From Jannaschia maritima (GTDB lineage Bacteria > Pseudomonadota > Alphaproteobacteria > Rhodobacterales > Rhodobacteraceae): a DNA stretch of 64,000 bases. The position numbers and the translations under genes were made by a program. The stretch's first letter is position 1. Each line of letters begins with the position of its first letter. The stretch lies in NCBI RefSeq assembly GCF_030973515.1, contig NZ_JARGZA010000007.1, positions 1 to 64,000 on the forward strand, read 5' to 3'. Positions 16,740-25,725 of the stretch are shown piece after piece. The notes under the pieces were generated by a model, which was not told the origin of the DNA, did no database searches, and saw only the letters and a program-made list of their open reading frames with translations.

Positions 16740-17819
16740 ATGGGCGCCTATATCCTACGGCGGCTGGCGCTGATGATCCCGACGCTGTTCGGGATCATGG
16801 TCATAAACTTCTTCCTGGTGCAGTTCGTCCCGGGCGGCCCGATCGAGCAGATCATCGCCAACATCGAGGGCGAGGGCGACGTCTTCGCCGGCATATCCGG
16901 CGGCGGGTCTGAACTGGGCAACGACGGGGGCGACGGGGGTTATACCGGCGCGCGCGGTCTGCCGGAGGAGTTCATCCGCGAATTGGAGATCCAGTTCGGC
17001 TTCGACAAGCCGCCGCTGGAACGGTTCCTGTCGATGATGTGGGACTACATGCGCTTCGACTTCGGGGAATCCTACTTCCGGTCGATCAGCGTCTTCGACC
17101 TCGTGCTGGAAAAGATGCCCGTGTCGATCACGCTTGGGCTCTGGTCCACGCTGATCGCCTATCTCATCTCCATTCCGCTGGGCATCCGCAAGGCGATGAA
17201 GGACGGCAGCCGCTTCGACACCTGGACGTCGGGCATCGTGATCGTCGCCTACGCCATCCCCGGCTTCCTGTTCGCCATCCTGCTCCTCGTCGTGTTCGCC
17301 GGCGGCAGCTACTTCCAGATCTTCCCCCTGCGCGGCCTGACGTCCGACAACTTCGAGGAGCTTTCGCTTCTGGGAAAGGTCGGCGACTACCTGTGGCACA
17401 TCGCGCTGCCCGTCACGGCATCGACCATCAGCGCCTTCGCGGGCCTGACGCTCCTGACGAAGAACTCGTTCCTGGAGGAGATCCGCAAGCAGTACGTCCA
17501 GACCGCCCGCGCCAAGGGCTTGGCGGAGAACCGGGTCCTGTACGGTCACGTCTTCCGCAACGCGATGCTGATCGTCATCAGCGGGTTCCCCGCGCTCTTC
17601 GTCAGCGTGTTCTTCGGCGGCAGCCTCATCATCGAGACGATCTTCTCGCTCGACGGGCTGGGACGCCTGGGGTTCGAGGCGGTCGTGTCGCGCGACTATC
17701 CGGTGATGTTCGGCACGCTTTTCGCGTTCAGCCTGATCGGGCTGGTGATGGGTCTGATCACCGACCTGACCTATATCTGGATCGACCCGCGCATCGACTT
17801 CGAAAGCCGGGAGACGTGA
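16740..17819 (+). CDS. yejB: Peptide ABC transporter permease (YejB-like), 359 aa
   Basis: Inner-membrane permease of the DppB type. First transmembrane segment at residues 8-28 ([21 protein letters not shown]), then a glycine-rich insert near residues 50-75 specific to the YejB branch ([14 protein letters not shown]). The five following helices include the EAA-loop [17 protein letters not shown] that contacts the ATPase. It starts 3 bases after yejA and ends 4 bases before yejE, so is part of one operon. Confidence 0.92.
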   Translation: MGAYILRRLALMIPTLFGIMVINFFLVQFVPGGPIEQIIANIEGEGDVFAGISGGGSELGNDGGDGGYTGARGLPEEFIRELEIQFGFDKPPLERFLSMMWDYMRFDFGESYFRSISVFDLVLEKMPVSITLGLWSTLIAYLISIPLGIRKAMKDGSRFDTWTSGIVIVAYAIPGFLFAILLLVVFAGGSYFQIFPLRGLTSDNFEELSLLGKVGDYLWHIALPVTASTISAFAGLTLLTKNSFLEEIRKQYVQTARAKGLAENRVLYGHVFRNAMLIVISGFPALFVSVFFGGSLIIETIFSLDGLGRLGFEAVVSRDYPVMFGTLFAFSLIGLVMGLITDLTYIWIDPRIDFESRET

Positions 17820-17823
17820 CCTG

Positions 17824-18999
17824 ATGGCCCTGTCCCCCCTGAACCGCCGCCGCTGGGCGAACTTCAAGGCGAACCGACGCGCCTGGTGGTCGACGTGGAT
17901 CTTCGCGGTGCTGTTCGGCCTGTCGCTGTTCGCCGAACTGATCGCCAACGACAAGCCGCTCCTGGTCAGCTATCGGGGCGAGCTGTTCACCCCCGTCACC
18001 GCCTTCTATCCCGAGACGGCCTTCGGCGGCGACTTCCGCACGGAAGCCCCCTACCGCGATCCGGAGGTGCAGTGCCTGATTGTGTCGGGCGGCCTGGAGG
18101 ATTGCTTCGACCTCCCCTTCGAGGTCATCGAGGAGGTCCAGGCGACCGGCGCCTATGGCGGCACGGCGGTCGAGGAGGGCTGGCTGATCTGGCCGATCAT
18201 CCCCTATAGCTACGATACGGTGAACGACATCGACGGGGCGGCGCCCAGCGCGCCGGACGGGGACCATTGGCTCGGCACGGACGACACGGCCCGCGACGTG
18301 CTGGCGCGCGTGATCTACGGCTTCCGGCTGTCGGTCGCCTTCGCGCTGATCGTGACGCTGCTGACGTCGGTGATCGGCATCGCGTCGGGGGCGCTGCAGG
18401 GGTTCTTCGGCGGGTGGATCGACCTGATCTTCCAGCGCGTGATCGAGGTGTGGGGATCGACCCCCAGCCTCTACATCATCATCATCGTGGCGGCGATCAT
18501 CCCCATGAACTTCTGGCTGCTGGTGGGGTTGATGACGCTCTTCGGCTGGACCGCCCTCGTTGGGGTCGTGCGGGCCGAGTTCCTGCGCGCGCGCAACTTC
18601 GAGTATGTCCGCGCCGCGCGTGCGCTTGGGGTCGGCAACGGGACGATCATGTTCCGCCACGTCCTTCCCAACGCGATGGTCGCCACCATCACCATGCTGC
18701 CCTTCATCGTCACGGGCACGATCGGGGGGCTGGCGTCCTTGGACTTCCTGGGCTTCGGCCTGCCGTCCTCGGCCCCCTCGCTGGGCGAGCTGACGTTGCA
18801 GGCCAAGCAGAACCTCCAGGCCCCCTGGCTGGCCTTCACCGCGTTCCTGACCTTCGCGATCATGCTGTCGCTTCTGGTCTTCATCTTCGAAGGCGTGCGC
18901 GACGCGTTCGACCCGCGCAAGACCTTCACCGCGGAGCCCGTGGCCCCCGTGCGGACGGTCCGTCAGGCCTCAAGCGTCGCGGCGGAGGGGAACCAGTGA
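17824..18999 (+). CDS. yejE: Peptide ABC transporter permease (YejE-like), 391 aa
   Basis: DppC-type permease with an N-terminal helix near residues 20-40, a large periplasmic insert containing a CLIVSGGLEDC cysteine pair (likely a disulfide), then the core segment starting GTDDTARDVLARVIYG. The EAA loop is FEYVRAARALGVGNGTI. The long periplasmic insert before the core is a feature of YejE relative to DppC. The stop overlaps the start of the ATPase gene (GTGA). Confidence 0.92.
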   Translation: MALSPLNRRRWANFKANRRAWWSTWIFAVLFGLSLFAELIANDKPLLVSYRGELFTPVTAFYPETAFGGDFRTEAPYRDPEVQCLIVSGGLEDCFDLPFEVIEEVQATGAYGGTAVEEGWLIWPIIPYSYDTVNDIDGAAPSAPDGDHWLGTDDTARDVLARVIYGFRLSVAFALIVTLLTSVIGIASGALQGFFGGWIDLIFQRVIEVWGSTPSLYIIIIVAAIIPMNFWLLVGLMTLFGWTALVGVVRAEFLRARNFEYVRAARALGVGNGTIMFRHVLPNAMVATITMLPFIVTGTIGGLASLDFLGFGLPSSAPSLGELTLQAKQNLQAPWLAFTAFLTFAIMLSLLVFIFEGVRDAFDPRKTFTAEPVAPVRTVRQASSVAAEGNQ

Positions 19000-20618
19000 G
19001 CGCCGCTGCCCCCATCCTGTCCGTTCGCGACCTGAACGTCCGCTTCCGCCAGGGCGCAGCGGAAACGCATGCCGTCCGCGGCGTGTCCTTCGACGTGGGT
19101 CAGGGCGAGACGGTGGCCCTGGTCGGCGAATCCGGCTCGGGCAAGTCGATAACGGCCCTGTCCACCGTGAACCTGCTGCCGGACAGCGCGGACCTGTCCG
19201 GGTCCATCACCTATGACGGGCGCGAAATGGTGGGCGCGGACGCGCGGACCCTGAGGGAAGTGCGGGGCAACGACGTCTCCTTCATCTTCCAGGAGCCGAT
19301 GACCTCCCTGAACCCTCTGCACACGATCGAGAAGCAGCTGGGCGAGTCGATCCGCCTGCACCAGGGCCTGTCCGGTGCGGCGGCGCGCGACAGGATCCTC
19401 GAACTGCTGGACCAGGTGGGCATCCCCGACCCGGCCAGCCGGCTGTCGGCCTATCCCCACCAACTGTCGGGTGGGCAGCGGCAGCGCGTGATGATCGCGA
19501 TGGCGCTGGCGAACGGCCCGGATCTGCTGATCGCGGACGAACCGACCACGGCGCTCGACGTGACGATCCAGGCGCAGATCCTGGAACTGCTGGCCGACCT
19601 GAAGCGGCAGCAAGGCATGTCGATGCTGTTCATCACGCACGATCTGGGCATCGTGCGCCGCATCGCCGACCGGGTCTGCGTCATGCGCCAGGGCGAGATC
19701 GTGGAGCACGGGCCGACGGCGGCGTTGTTCGCCAACCCGCAGCATCCCTATACCCGCATGCTGCTGGAGGCGGAGCCGACCGGCATGCCCGACCCGGTAG
19801 CCCCGGACGCGCCCGAGATCGTCTCGACCCGGAACCTGCGCGTCTGGTTCCCCATCCAGCGCGGCGTCCTCAAGCGCACGGTGGGCCACGTGAAGGCCGT
19901 CAACGATGCCTCCGTGTCCGTCCGCGCGGGCGAGACGACGGGCATCGTGGGCGAATCCGGCTCCGGCAAGACGACGCTGGCCCTGGCGGTCATGCGGCTG
20001 ATCTCGTCCGAAGGGCGGATCGTGTTCCTCGGGCGCGACATCCAGGGGTTGCGGTCCAAGCAGATGCGCCCCCTGCGGTCGGACATGCAGATCGTGTTCC
20101 AGGACCCGTTCGGCAGCCTCAGCCCCCGCATGAACGTCAGCCAGATCGTGGCGGAGGGGCTGGCGCTGCACGACACGGGCGACCCGCGCCCCCACCGCGA
20201 CCAGGTGGCCGAGATACTCGGGGAGGTCGGCATCGACCCCGGGGCCATGGACCGCTACCCGCACGAGTTCTCCGGCGGGCAGCGCCAGCGCATCGCCATC
20301 GCGCGCGCCATGATCCTGCGCCCCAAGCTGGTGGTGCTGGACGAGCCCACCTCGGCGCTGGACCAGACGGTGCAGGTGCAGATCGTGGACCTCCTGCGCG
20401 ACCTGCAACGCCGGCACGGCCTGGCCTACCTGTTCATCAGCCACGACCTGCGCGTGGTGCGCGCCCTGTCCCACAACGTCGTCGTCATGCAGCGCGGCGA
20501 CGTGAAGGAGCAGGGTCCCGCGGGTCCGATCTTCGACGCCCCGAAGGATTCCTATACGCGCCAACTGATGGCGGCCGCCTTCGGCCTGTCCACGGATGCG
20601 CGGATGGCCGGCGAATAG
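18996..20618 (+). CDS. yejF: Peptide ABC transporter double ATPase (YejF-like), 540 aa
   Basis: Two fused nucleotide-binding domains. First Walker A GESGSGKS near residues 44-51, signature LSGGQRQR, Walker [13 protein letters not shown]. Second Walker [10 protein letters not shown] near 318-326, signature FSGGQRQR, Walker [12 protein letters not shown]. Each has the HDL switch. This fused form is standard for YejF and drives import through YejBE. GTG start at 18996 overlaps the yejE stop. A hairpin follows the stop. Confidence 0.93.
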   Translation: MSAAAPILSVRDLNVRFRQGAAETHAVRGVSFDVGQGETVALVGESGSGKSITALSTVNLLPDSADLSGSITYDGREMVGADARTLREVRGNDVSFIFQEPMTSLNPLHTIEKQLGESIRLHQGLSGAAARDRILELLDQVGIPDPASRLSAYPHQLSGGQRQRVMIAMALANGPDLLIADEPTTALDVTIQAQILELLADLKRQQGMSMLFITHDLGIVRRIADRVCVMRQGEIVEHGPTAALFANPQHPYTRMLLEAEPTGMPDPVAPDAPEIVSTRNLRVWFPIQRGVLKRTVGHVKAVNDASVSVRAGETTGIVGESGSGKTTLALAVMRLISSEGRIVFLGRDIQGLRSKQMRPLRSDMQIVFQDPFGSLSPRMNVSQIVAEGLALHDTGDPRPHRDQVAEILGEVGIDPGAMDRYPHEFSGGQRQRIAIARAMILRPKLVVLDEPTSALDQTVQVQIVDLLRDLQRRHGLAYLFISHDLRVVRALSHNVVVMQRGDVKEQGPAGPIFDAPKDSYTRQLMAAAFGLSTDARMAGE

Positions 20619-20623
20619 ACGGG

Positions 20624-20660
20624 CCGCCTGCGCCCCGGACCGGGGCCTTCCCTCAGGCGG
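20624..20660. terminator. Hairpin between convergent yejF and Anbu genes
   Basis: Outer stem CCGCCTG (20624-20630) pairs with CAGGCGG (20654-20660); inner stem GCCCCGG pairs with CCGGGGC around a tight loop. It lies between two convergent stops and overlaps the last codons of the Anbu gene, so it can serve as a bidirectional terminator. No T-run is present. Confidence 0.5.
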
Positions 20661-21390
20661 GGACGTCCACGTCGGGCAGGCTTTCGAACGCCGTGCGCAG
20701 GGCATCGGACCAGCCGTCCGAGACCGCACGCCAGTCCGGGTCCGTGTCCTCGATCCGGCGCGAATGGCCCAGACGGAACGTGTCCGTCTCCAGGATCTGC
20801 AGATCCAGCGGCGTGCCGACGGACAGGTTCGCGCGGATGGTTGAATCGAAGCTGACCATCAGCAGCTTGGTCGCGCGGGCGAAGTCCATGTCGGGGTCGT
20901 AGGCCCGCACGAGGATGGGACGGCCGTACTTCGTTTCGCCGATCTGGAAGAACGGCGTGTCGGTCTGCGCCTCGATGAAGTTGCCGGCCGAATAGATCAG
21001 GTACAGCCGCGGCGGCGACCCCGCGACCTGCCCGCCCAGGATCATCGTCGCGTTGAACGTCGTGGTGGATTCGCGCCCGCCTTCCAGGCGGCTGACGATG
21101 ACCGACCGCAGCGTGTCGCCGATCAGGTTCGCGGCCTGGAACATGCTGGGCACCGTCAGGAGCGACGGGTTGCGGTCGTCGGGCGCGAGGTTTCGCTCGT
21201 CCAGCAGGCTGACGACCGCCTGCGTGGTCGCCAGGTTGCCCGCGGTCATCAGCACCAGGGCCCGCTCGCCCGGCACCTCCCAGGTATAGAGCTTGCGATA
21301 GGTCGAGATGTTGTCGACCCCGGCATTGGTCCGGGTGTCGGACATGAAGACCAACCCACGGTTGGTCTGAAGGCCGACGCAATATGTCAT
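20653..21390 (-). CDS. Anbu proteasome-like peptidase homologue, 245 aa
   Basis: Bacterial relative of the 20S proteasome beta subunit (Anbu/proteasome-type protease). Thr2, directly after the initiator Met, is placed as the Ntn nucleophile; SDTRTNAGVDN near residues 17-27 and the lysine in YRKLY near 32 match the family core. Sheet segments LVLMTAGN and YLIYSAGNFIEA follow. In many proteobacteria Anbu occurs with transglutaminase-like, alpha-E and circularly permuted ATP-grasp genes, the same set found just upstream here (22055-25287). Purified homologues form open helical rings; the substrate is unknown. ATG at 21390 is fixed by the need for Thr2. Confidence 0.92.
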   Translation of the reverse strand: MTYCVGLQTNRGLVFMSDTRTNAGVDNISTYRKLYTWEVPGERALVLMTAGNLATTQAVVSLLDERNLAPDDRNPSLLTVPSMFQAANLIGDTLRSVIVSRLEGGRESTTTFNATMILGGQVAGSPPRLYLIYSAGNFIEAQTDTPFFQIGETKYGRPILVRAYDPDMDFARATKLLMVSFDSTIRANLSVGTPLDLQILETDTFRLGHSRRIEDTDPDWRAVSDGWSDALRTAFESLPDVDVPA

Positions 21391-21545
21391 GGGGCTGCCG
21401 TCCGTGTGGGTTCGGGCCCCTGTGCCACGCCCCCGCGGCCCGGGCAACGCGTGACGCCGCGGAGGTGGGGAACCGATGCGCGCGTGCCATCCCCTCCCCT
21501 GCGCCCCGCGGATGACGGCCGGCGGACACGGCCTAGGTCCGGGGC

Positions 21546-22088
21546 ATGACCGACCCGCTGATCGCGACGCTGCGACTGGACGAGGCGAACGCGACCCGGT
21601 TCGACCGCTTGCGGCGTCGCCACTTCCCGCCGGAGCGGAACAGGATCCCGGCCCACGTGACGCTCTTCAACCAGCTTCCCGGGGACCGGGAGGATCGCGT
21701 CCGCGCCCGCCTCCGCGACGTCGCGGCCCTGACGCCCGTGCTGCCGTTCACCGCGACGGAGGTGATGGCCCTGTCCAACCGCGGGGCGGCCTATCGCCTG
21801 GACGTGCCGGGGTTCGACGCCCTGCGGAACCGCATCGGCGCGGGGTTCGACCTCATCCCGCAGGATCGCGGACGGCGCAGGCCGCACGTGACGGTGCAGA
21901 ACAAGGTGGACCCGGAAACGGCCGCCGCCACGCTGGCGGAGCTGCGGGACGGCTTCGCCCCGTTCACGGGGCGGGCCATGGGGCTGGACCTGTGGTATTA
22001 TCGCGGCGGCCCGTGGGAGCGTTGCGCGACCCACGCCTTCGCCGGATACCGACTTCAGTCGCCCGACATCTGCTGTTGCTGCTGCTGA
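21546..22088 (+). CDS. 2'-5' RNA ligase/2H phosphoesterase family protein, 180 aa
   Basis: Carries two HxT-type motifs, HVTL near residue 38 and HVTV near residue 117, which form the paired catalytic histidines of the 2H phosphoesterase fold. Members hydrolyse 2',3'-cyclic phosphates or cyclic nucleotides or act on RNA ends. It sits on the plus strand inside the otherwise minus-strand Anbu operon, and its 3' end overlaps that of the transglutaminase gene by 34 bases. The overlap gives a C-terminal run of five cysteines here and a glutamine run in the opposite product. Whether it works with Anbu is unknown. Confidence 0.87.
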   Translation: MTDPLIATLRLDEANATRFDRLRRRHFPPERNRIPAHVTLFNQLPGDREDRVRARLRDVAALTPVLPFTATEVMALSNRGAAYRLDVPGFDALRNRIGAGFDLIPQDRGRRRPHVTVQNKVDPETAAATLAELRDGFAPFTGRAMGLDLWYYRGGPWERCATHAFAGYRLQSPDICCCCC

Positions 22089-22924
22089 CCGGTCCCGGAC
22101 TGCGATTGCGACTGGGACATGCGCCCGGCCGACACGTTCAGGGCGACGGTCATCGCCTCCGCCGCACCACCCAGGCGCAGGCCGCGGATCGGCGCCGCCT
22201 CCCCATAGTCGAGGCCCGTCGCCACCCGGACGTAGCGCGCATCGGGCGAGATCCCGTTCGAGATGTCGAACCCGACCCAGCCCAGGCCGTCCAGATGCGC
22301 CTCCGCCCAGGCATGCGTGGCGTCCTGTTCGTCGCGGCCGTCCATTCGGAGATATCCGCTGACATAACGGGCCGGGCGGTCCAGCAGGCGGGCGCAGGTG
22401 ACGAAGATGTGGGCGTGGTCCTGGCAGACGCCCGTGCCGGCCGCGACCGCCTCCTCCGCGGCCATGCCGACGTCGGTCGTGCCGGTGGCATAGGTCACGG
22501 CCTCCCGGATGGCGGCGGACAGGGCGTGCATCTGGCGCAACGGGTCGTCCTGGCCGCGCAGGTCCCGCACCAGGGCCAGCGTGCCCGGGCCGCGGCGCGT
22601 GCGGTCGGTCGCGCGCAGGAACATCCACAGCGGCACATAGCCGCCATGCGCGCCGATCACCCCGGCGCGGTCCTCCACCTCCACCTCCCCCTCCGCGGTG
22701 ACGCAGATCTCGGTACTCTCCGCCTCGTGGGATATCAGTTGCACGCGGTTCGCGTTCTGGTCGTCGAACTGCGTCTGGACCGCCCCGCCCTCCACCTCCG
22801 TCGCCCAGGACAGGACCTGCTGGCCCGCCCGCGACTTCGGCGTCAGCCGCGTCTGCAGCAGGCCATAGGGGACCGGCGCGTCGTAGCGATAGGTCGTGGA
22901 ATGGCGGATGCGGAGGCGTGTCAT
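22055..22924 (-). CDS. Transglutaminase-like cysteine peptidase family protein, 289 aa
   Basis: Begins with the bacterial transglutaminase N-terminal domain (RLRIRHSTTYRYDAPV) and continues with the transglutaminase-like core. Catalytic Cys is in GTGVCQDHAHIFV (about residue 166), His in THAWAEAHL and Asp in GWVGFDISNG. The tail is low-complexity (SQSQSQSG, then six Q), produced by CAG/CTG-like repeats where it overlaps the opposing gene. ATG at 22924 overlaps the alpha-E stop (ATGA). In Anbu loci it is thought to act on peptide or amide bonds made by the ATP-grasp partner. Confidence 0.92.
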   Translation of the reverse strand: MTRLRIRHSTTYRYDAPVPYGLLQTRLTPKSRAGQQVLSWATEVEGGAVQTQFDDQNANRVQLISHEAESTEICVTAEGEVEVEDRAGVIGAHGGYVPLWMFLRATDRTRRGPGTLALVRDLRGQDDPLRQMHALSAAIREAVTYATGTTDVGMAAEEAVAAGTGVCQDHAHIFVTCARLLDRPARYVSGYLRMDGRDEQDATHAWAEAHLDGLGWVGFDISNGISPDARYVRVATGLDYGEAAPIRGLRLGGAAEAMTVALNVSAGRMSQSQSQSGTGQQQQQQMSGD

Positions 22925-23862
22925 GCGCTGAACCGATAGTCCCGTTCGATCTGCGCCCCGAGGGACGCGTTGCGGTGCATGAAGTCCTGCAGGAAGCTGT
23001 GCAGCCCTTCGTCGAAGATGGACTCGATGGTCGCGCGGGACAGGCGGTTCGCCATGTCCTGCGACAGATCCTGACTGGGCAGGCGCAGGCCGTGCGCGCG
23101 GTGCAGCCAATCCAGGTTCCCCGCGATCTTCGAATAGCAGAAGGCCAGGCTTCGCGGCATCCTGTTGTCCAGGATCAGGAACTTGGCGATCAGGGCCGGA
23201 CGCCGCTGCTGGCCATAGGTCTGGCGGAACGACCCCTCGGCGCTGACGCCGCGCAGGATCACCTCCCATTGCGCGTTGTCGAGCTGCGAGCCCACCCCCG
23301 CCGCCGACGGCAGCAGAACGTAGTACTTCACGTCGAGCAGGCGCGCGGTCGCGTCCGCACGTTCGAGGAACGTGCCGAGGCGGCTGAAATCGTACGCCTC
23401 GTCGCGCAGCATGGTGCCGTGCAACGTCCCGCGCACGAAGGCGGACCGTTGGCGGATCGTGTTCAGGACGGCGGGCAGGTCGCGCGTCGCGATGCGGCGC
23501 GACAGAAGCGACGTCACCGTCATCCACGCCTCGTTCACGGCCTCCCACACCTCGCGGGTCAGGGCCGTGCGGACCAGGCGCCCGTTCATGCGCGCCGCAT
23601 CGATGCAGGACACGACGCTGCCGGGATTGTCGCGCCCCCGCAGGATCCAGTCGATCACGGCCTCGCCCGTCACGGCATCGTGGTTCGCGTCGAACGCGTG
23701 CTTCGTCGCGGCCGTGTGCAGCACGGACGTCCATTCGCTGCTGGACCGATCGGGACGCGTCAGGGCGATCCGCTGGCCGGTGTCGACCAGCCGGGCCAGG
23801 TTCTCGGCCCGTTCCAGATACCGGAACATCCACAGCAGCCCGCCCGCGGTCTTGCCTAGCAC
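22921..23862 (-). CDS. Alpha-E domain protein, 313 aa
   Basis: All-helical alpha-E superfamily protein: MLGKTAGGLLWMFRYLERAENLARLVD at the start (written here as its conserved RYLERAEN core), a second FLERADATARLLD repeat near residue 165, and a conserved YGQQRRPALIAKFLILD segment. Biochemical role is not established; it occurs with circularly permuted ATP-grasp and transglutaminase-like genes in predicted peptide-tagging or amide-ligation systems. It follows the ATP-grasp gene by 9 bases and overlaps the transglutaminase gene. Confidence 0.9.
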   Translation of the reverse strand: MLGKTAGGLLWMFRYLERAENLARLVDTGQRIALTRPDRSSSEWTSVLHTAATKHAFDANHDAVTGEAVIDWILRGRDNPGSVVSCIDAARMNGRLVRTALTREVWEAVNEAWMTVTSLLSRRIATRDLPAVLNTIRQRSAFVRGTLHGTMLRDEAYDFSRLGTFLERADATARLLDVKYYVLLPSAAGVGSQLDNAQWEVILRGVSAEGSFRQTYGQQRRPALIAKFLILDNRMPRSLAFCYSKIAGNLDWLHRAHGLRLPSQDLSQDMANRLSRATIESIFDEGLHSFLQDFMHRNASLGAQIERDYRFSA

Positions 23863-23871
23863 GACGGGGTC

Positions 23872-25287
23872 CTAGTCATCTTCCAGCACCCACGTGTCCT
23901 TCGTCCCGCCGCCCTGGCTGCTGTTCACCACCAGGGACCCCTTCTTCAGGGCCACCCGCGTCAGCCCGCCCGGCGTGATCTCGATGCCCCTGGGGGACAC
24001 CAGCACGAAGGGGCGCAGATCCACGTGGCGCGGGGCCAGCCCCTTGTTGGTGAAGATAGGAACGGTGGACAGCGACAGGGTCGGTTGCGCGATGTAGTTA
24101 CCGGGCCGCGCCTCCAGCTTGGCGCGGAACTCGGCCAGCTCCCGCTTGGAGGCGGCGGGACCGATCAGCATGCCGTACCCGCCCGAGCCGTGGACCTCCT
24201 TGACGACCAGGTCGGACAGGTTGTCCAGGACGTAGGCCAGGCTGTCGGCCTCCGAGCAGCGCCAGGTCGGGACGTTCTCCAGCAGAGGCTTCTCGCCGGT
24301 ATAGAACTCGACGATCTCCGGCATGTAGCTATAGATCGCCTTGTCGTCGGCGATGCCGGTACCCGGCGCGTTGGCGATGGTGATGCCCCCCGCGCGATAG
24401 ACGTCGAAGATGCCGGGCACGCCCAGCAGGGATTCGGGGCTGAAATTCAGCGGATCGAGGAAATCGTCGTCCACGCGGCGGTACAGGACGTCGATGGGCT
24501 GATAGCCCCGCGTGGTGCGCATCGCGATGCGACCGTCCACGACGCGCAGGTCGTGGCCCTCCACCAGCTCCACGCTCATCTGATCGGCCAGGAACGAATG
24601 CTCGTAATAGGCCGAGTTGTGGATGCCGGGGGTCAGCACGGCCACCACGGGCTCGTCGCGCGTCGCGTCCGGCGCGCAGGCGGCCAGGCTGTCGCGCAGC
24701 GCCTGGGGATAGCGGTTGACGCGCTGCACCCGGTTCCCTTCGAACAATTCGGGAAACATGTGCAGCATCGTTTCCCGGTTCTCCAACATATAGGAGACGC
24801 CGGACGGGGTGCGGGCGTTGTCCTCCAGCACGTAGAACTGATCGGGGCCGGTGCGGACGAGGTCGATCCCCACGATATGCGTCCAGATGCCGCCCGGGGG
24901 CGTGACGCCGATCATCGGGGACAGGAACGCCTCGTTTCGGGCGACCATGGCGGCGGGCAGGCGGCCGGCGCGCACGATCTCCTGCCGATGGTGGATGTCC
25001 TGAAGGAACGCGTTGATCGCGCGGACCCGCTGCTCGATCCCGCGCGACAACCGGACCCATTCCCGCGCCGACAGGATCCGCGGGACGATGTCGAACGGGA
25101 TCAGCCGTTCCGAAGCGTCGGGGTCGCCATAAACGTTGAACGTGATCCCCATGAGGCGGAACAATTCGTCCGCCTCCCTGGCCTTGGATCGCAACCGGGC
25201 CGGATCCTCCGCTTCGAACCACTGCGCGAGCGCGGCATAGGGGTCACGGACGGTGCCGTCCGGGCCGCCCATCTCATCGAAGTTCAT
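23872..25287 (-). CDS. Circularly permuted ATP-grasp protein (type 2), 471 aa
   Basis: Matches the circularly permuted ATP-grasp family: early LMGITFNVYGD, PFDIVPRIL, the VLEDNARTPSGVSYMLENRE block (metal/ATP site), PGIHNSAYYEHSFLA, and late KEVHGSGGYGMLIGP and RPFVLVSPRG. Such enzymes are predicted to form amide or peptide bonds using ATP. First gene of the four-function Anbu locus, with alpha-E 9 bases downstream. I chose ATG at 25287 over upstream in-frame starts because sequence before it is not protein-like. Substrate unknown. Confidence 0.92.
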   Translation of the reverse strand: MNFDEMGGPDGTVRDPYAALAQWFEAEDPARLRSKAREADELFRLMGITFNVYGDPDASERLIPFDIVPRILSAREWVRLSRGIEQRVRAINAFLQDIHHRQEIVRAGRLPAAMVARNEAFLSPMIGVTPPGGIWTHIVGIDLVRTGPDQFYVLEDNARTPSGVSYMLENRETMLHMFPELFEGNRVQRVNRYPQALRDSLAACAPDATRDEPVVAVLTPGIHNSAYYEHSFLADQMSVELVEGHDLRVVDGRIAMRTTRGYQPIDVLYRRVDDDFLDPLNFSPESLLGVPGIFDVYRAGGITIANAPGTGIADDKAIYSYMPEIVEFYTGEKPLLENVPTWRCSEADSLAYVLDNLSDLVVKEVHGSGGYGMLIGPAASKRELAEFRAKLEARPGNYIAQPTLSLSTVPIFTNKGLAPRHVDLRPFVLVSPRGIEITPGGLTRVALKKGSLVVNSSQGGGTKDTWVLEDD

Positions 25288-25394
25288 GGGGGGACGATGG
25301 AGGTTGCGGCAGGTGGACGCAACCGTTCGTTGCGCAGCCGGGATCGGCGGGCGCACGGAATGCCCGACGGACGGGCCGTCCGCCCGGCACCCGG

Positions 25395-25565
25395 TCAGAG
25401 TTGCGACCCGCCGCGCGGTCCGGGCCCGTCCTTCGCCAGCGACGATTTCGGGGCATCGGGATCGTCCTTCCGATCCTCCGTCTTCTTCTTGCTGGTGATC
25501 AGGAAGATCATCACGGCGATGAAGGTCATGCCGGCGAGGCCGGCGAGGAATATCTCGAAAGTCAT
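25395..25565 (-). CDS. Small single-pass membrane protein, 56 aa
   Basis: One hydrophobic helix at residues 2-22 (FEIFLAGLAGMTFIAVMIFLI) is followed by a basic-acidic, hydrophilic tail (KKKTEDRKDD...). Positive residues right after the helix place the tail in the cytoplasm. ATG at 25565 is preferred because it begins the helix. It lies 107 bases upstream of the ATP-grasp gene on the same strand and might be the operon leader. Function unknown. A candidate EcfG-like promoter lies 32-56 bases upstream. Confidence 0.6.
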   Translation of the reverse strand: MTFEIFLAGLAGMTFIAVMIFLITSKKKTEDRKDDPDAPKSSLAKDGPGPRGGSQL

Positions 25566-25596
25566 GGTCCGGTCTCCAGGGTCTGTTCGCCAATGC

Positions 25597-25621
25597 AACC
25601 CCCGGGTGACTGCCGAGTTCC
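25597..25621 (-). promoter_or_regulatory. Candidate EcfG-type promoter (weak -10)
   Basis: On the minus strand GGAAC (25621-25617), 16 bases, GGTT (25600-25597). The -35 is a perfect EcfG element; the -10 differs from CGTT at one base. The start point would be roughly 25 bases before the ATG of the 56-aa membrane protein. Confidence 0.35.
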
Positions 25622-25725
25622 CGCAATGAAAAGGCAAACGCCCGGCGATCAGGCCGCGGGGCGTCCGGGCTAAGGGCGTCCCGGCGGGGGGTTCTCGTCC
25701 CGATCGAAGCCCGGTAAGCGCGGCC

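Noticed and set aside
18963-20729. 588-codon open frame antisense to the yejF-like gene
   Set aside because: Same high-GC artefact: it mirrors an intact double ATPase and has no signal, motif or ribosome site.
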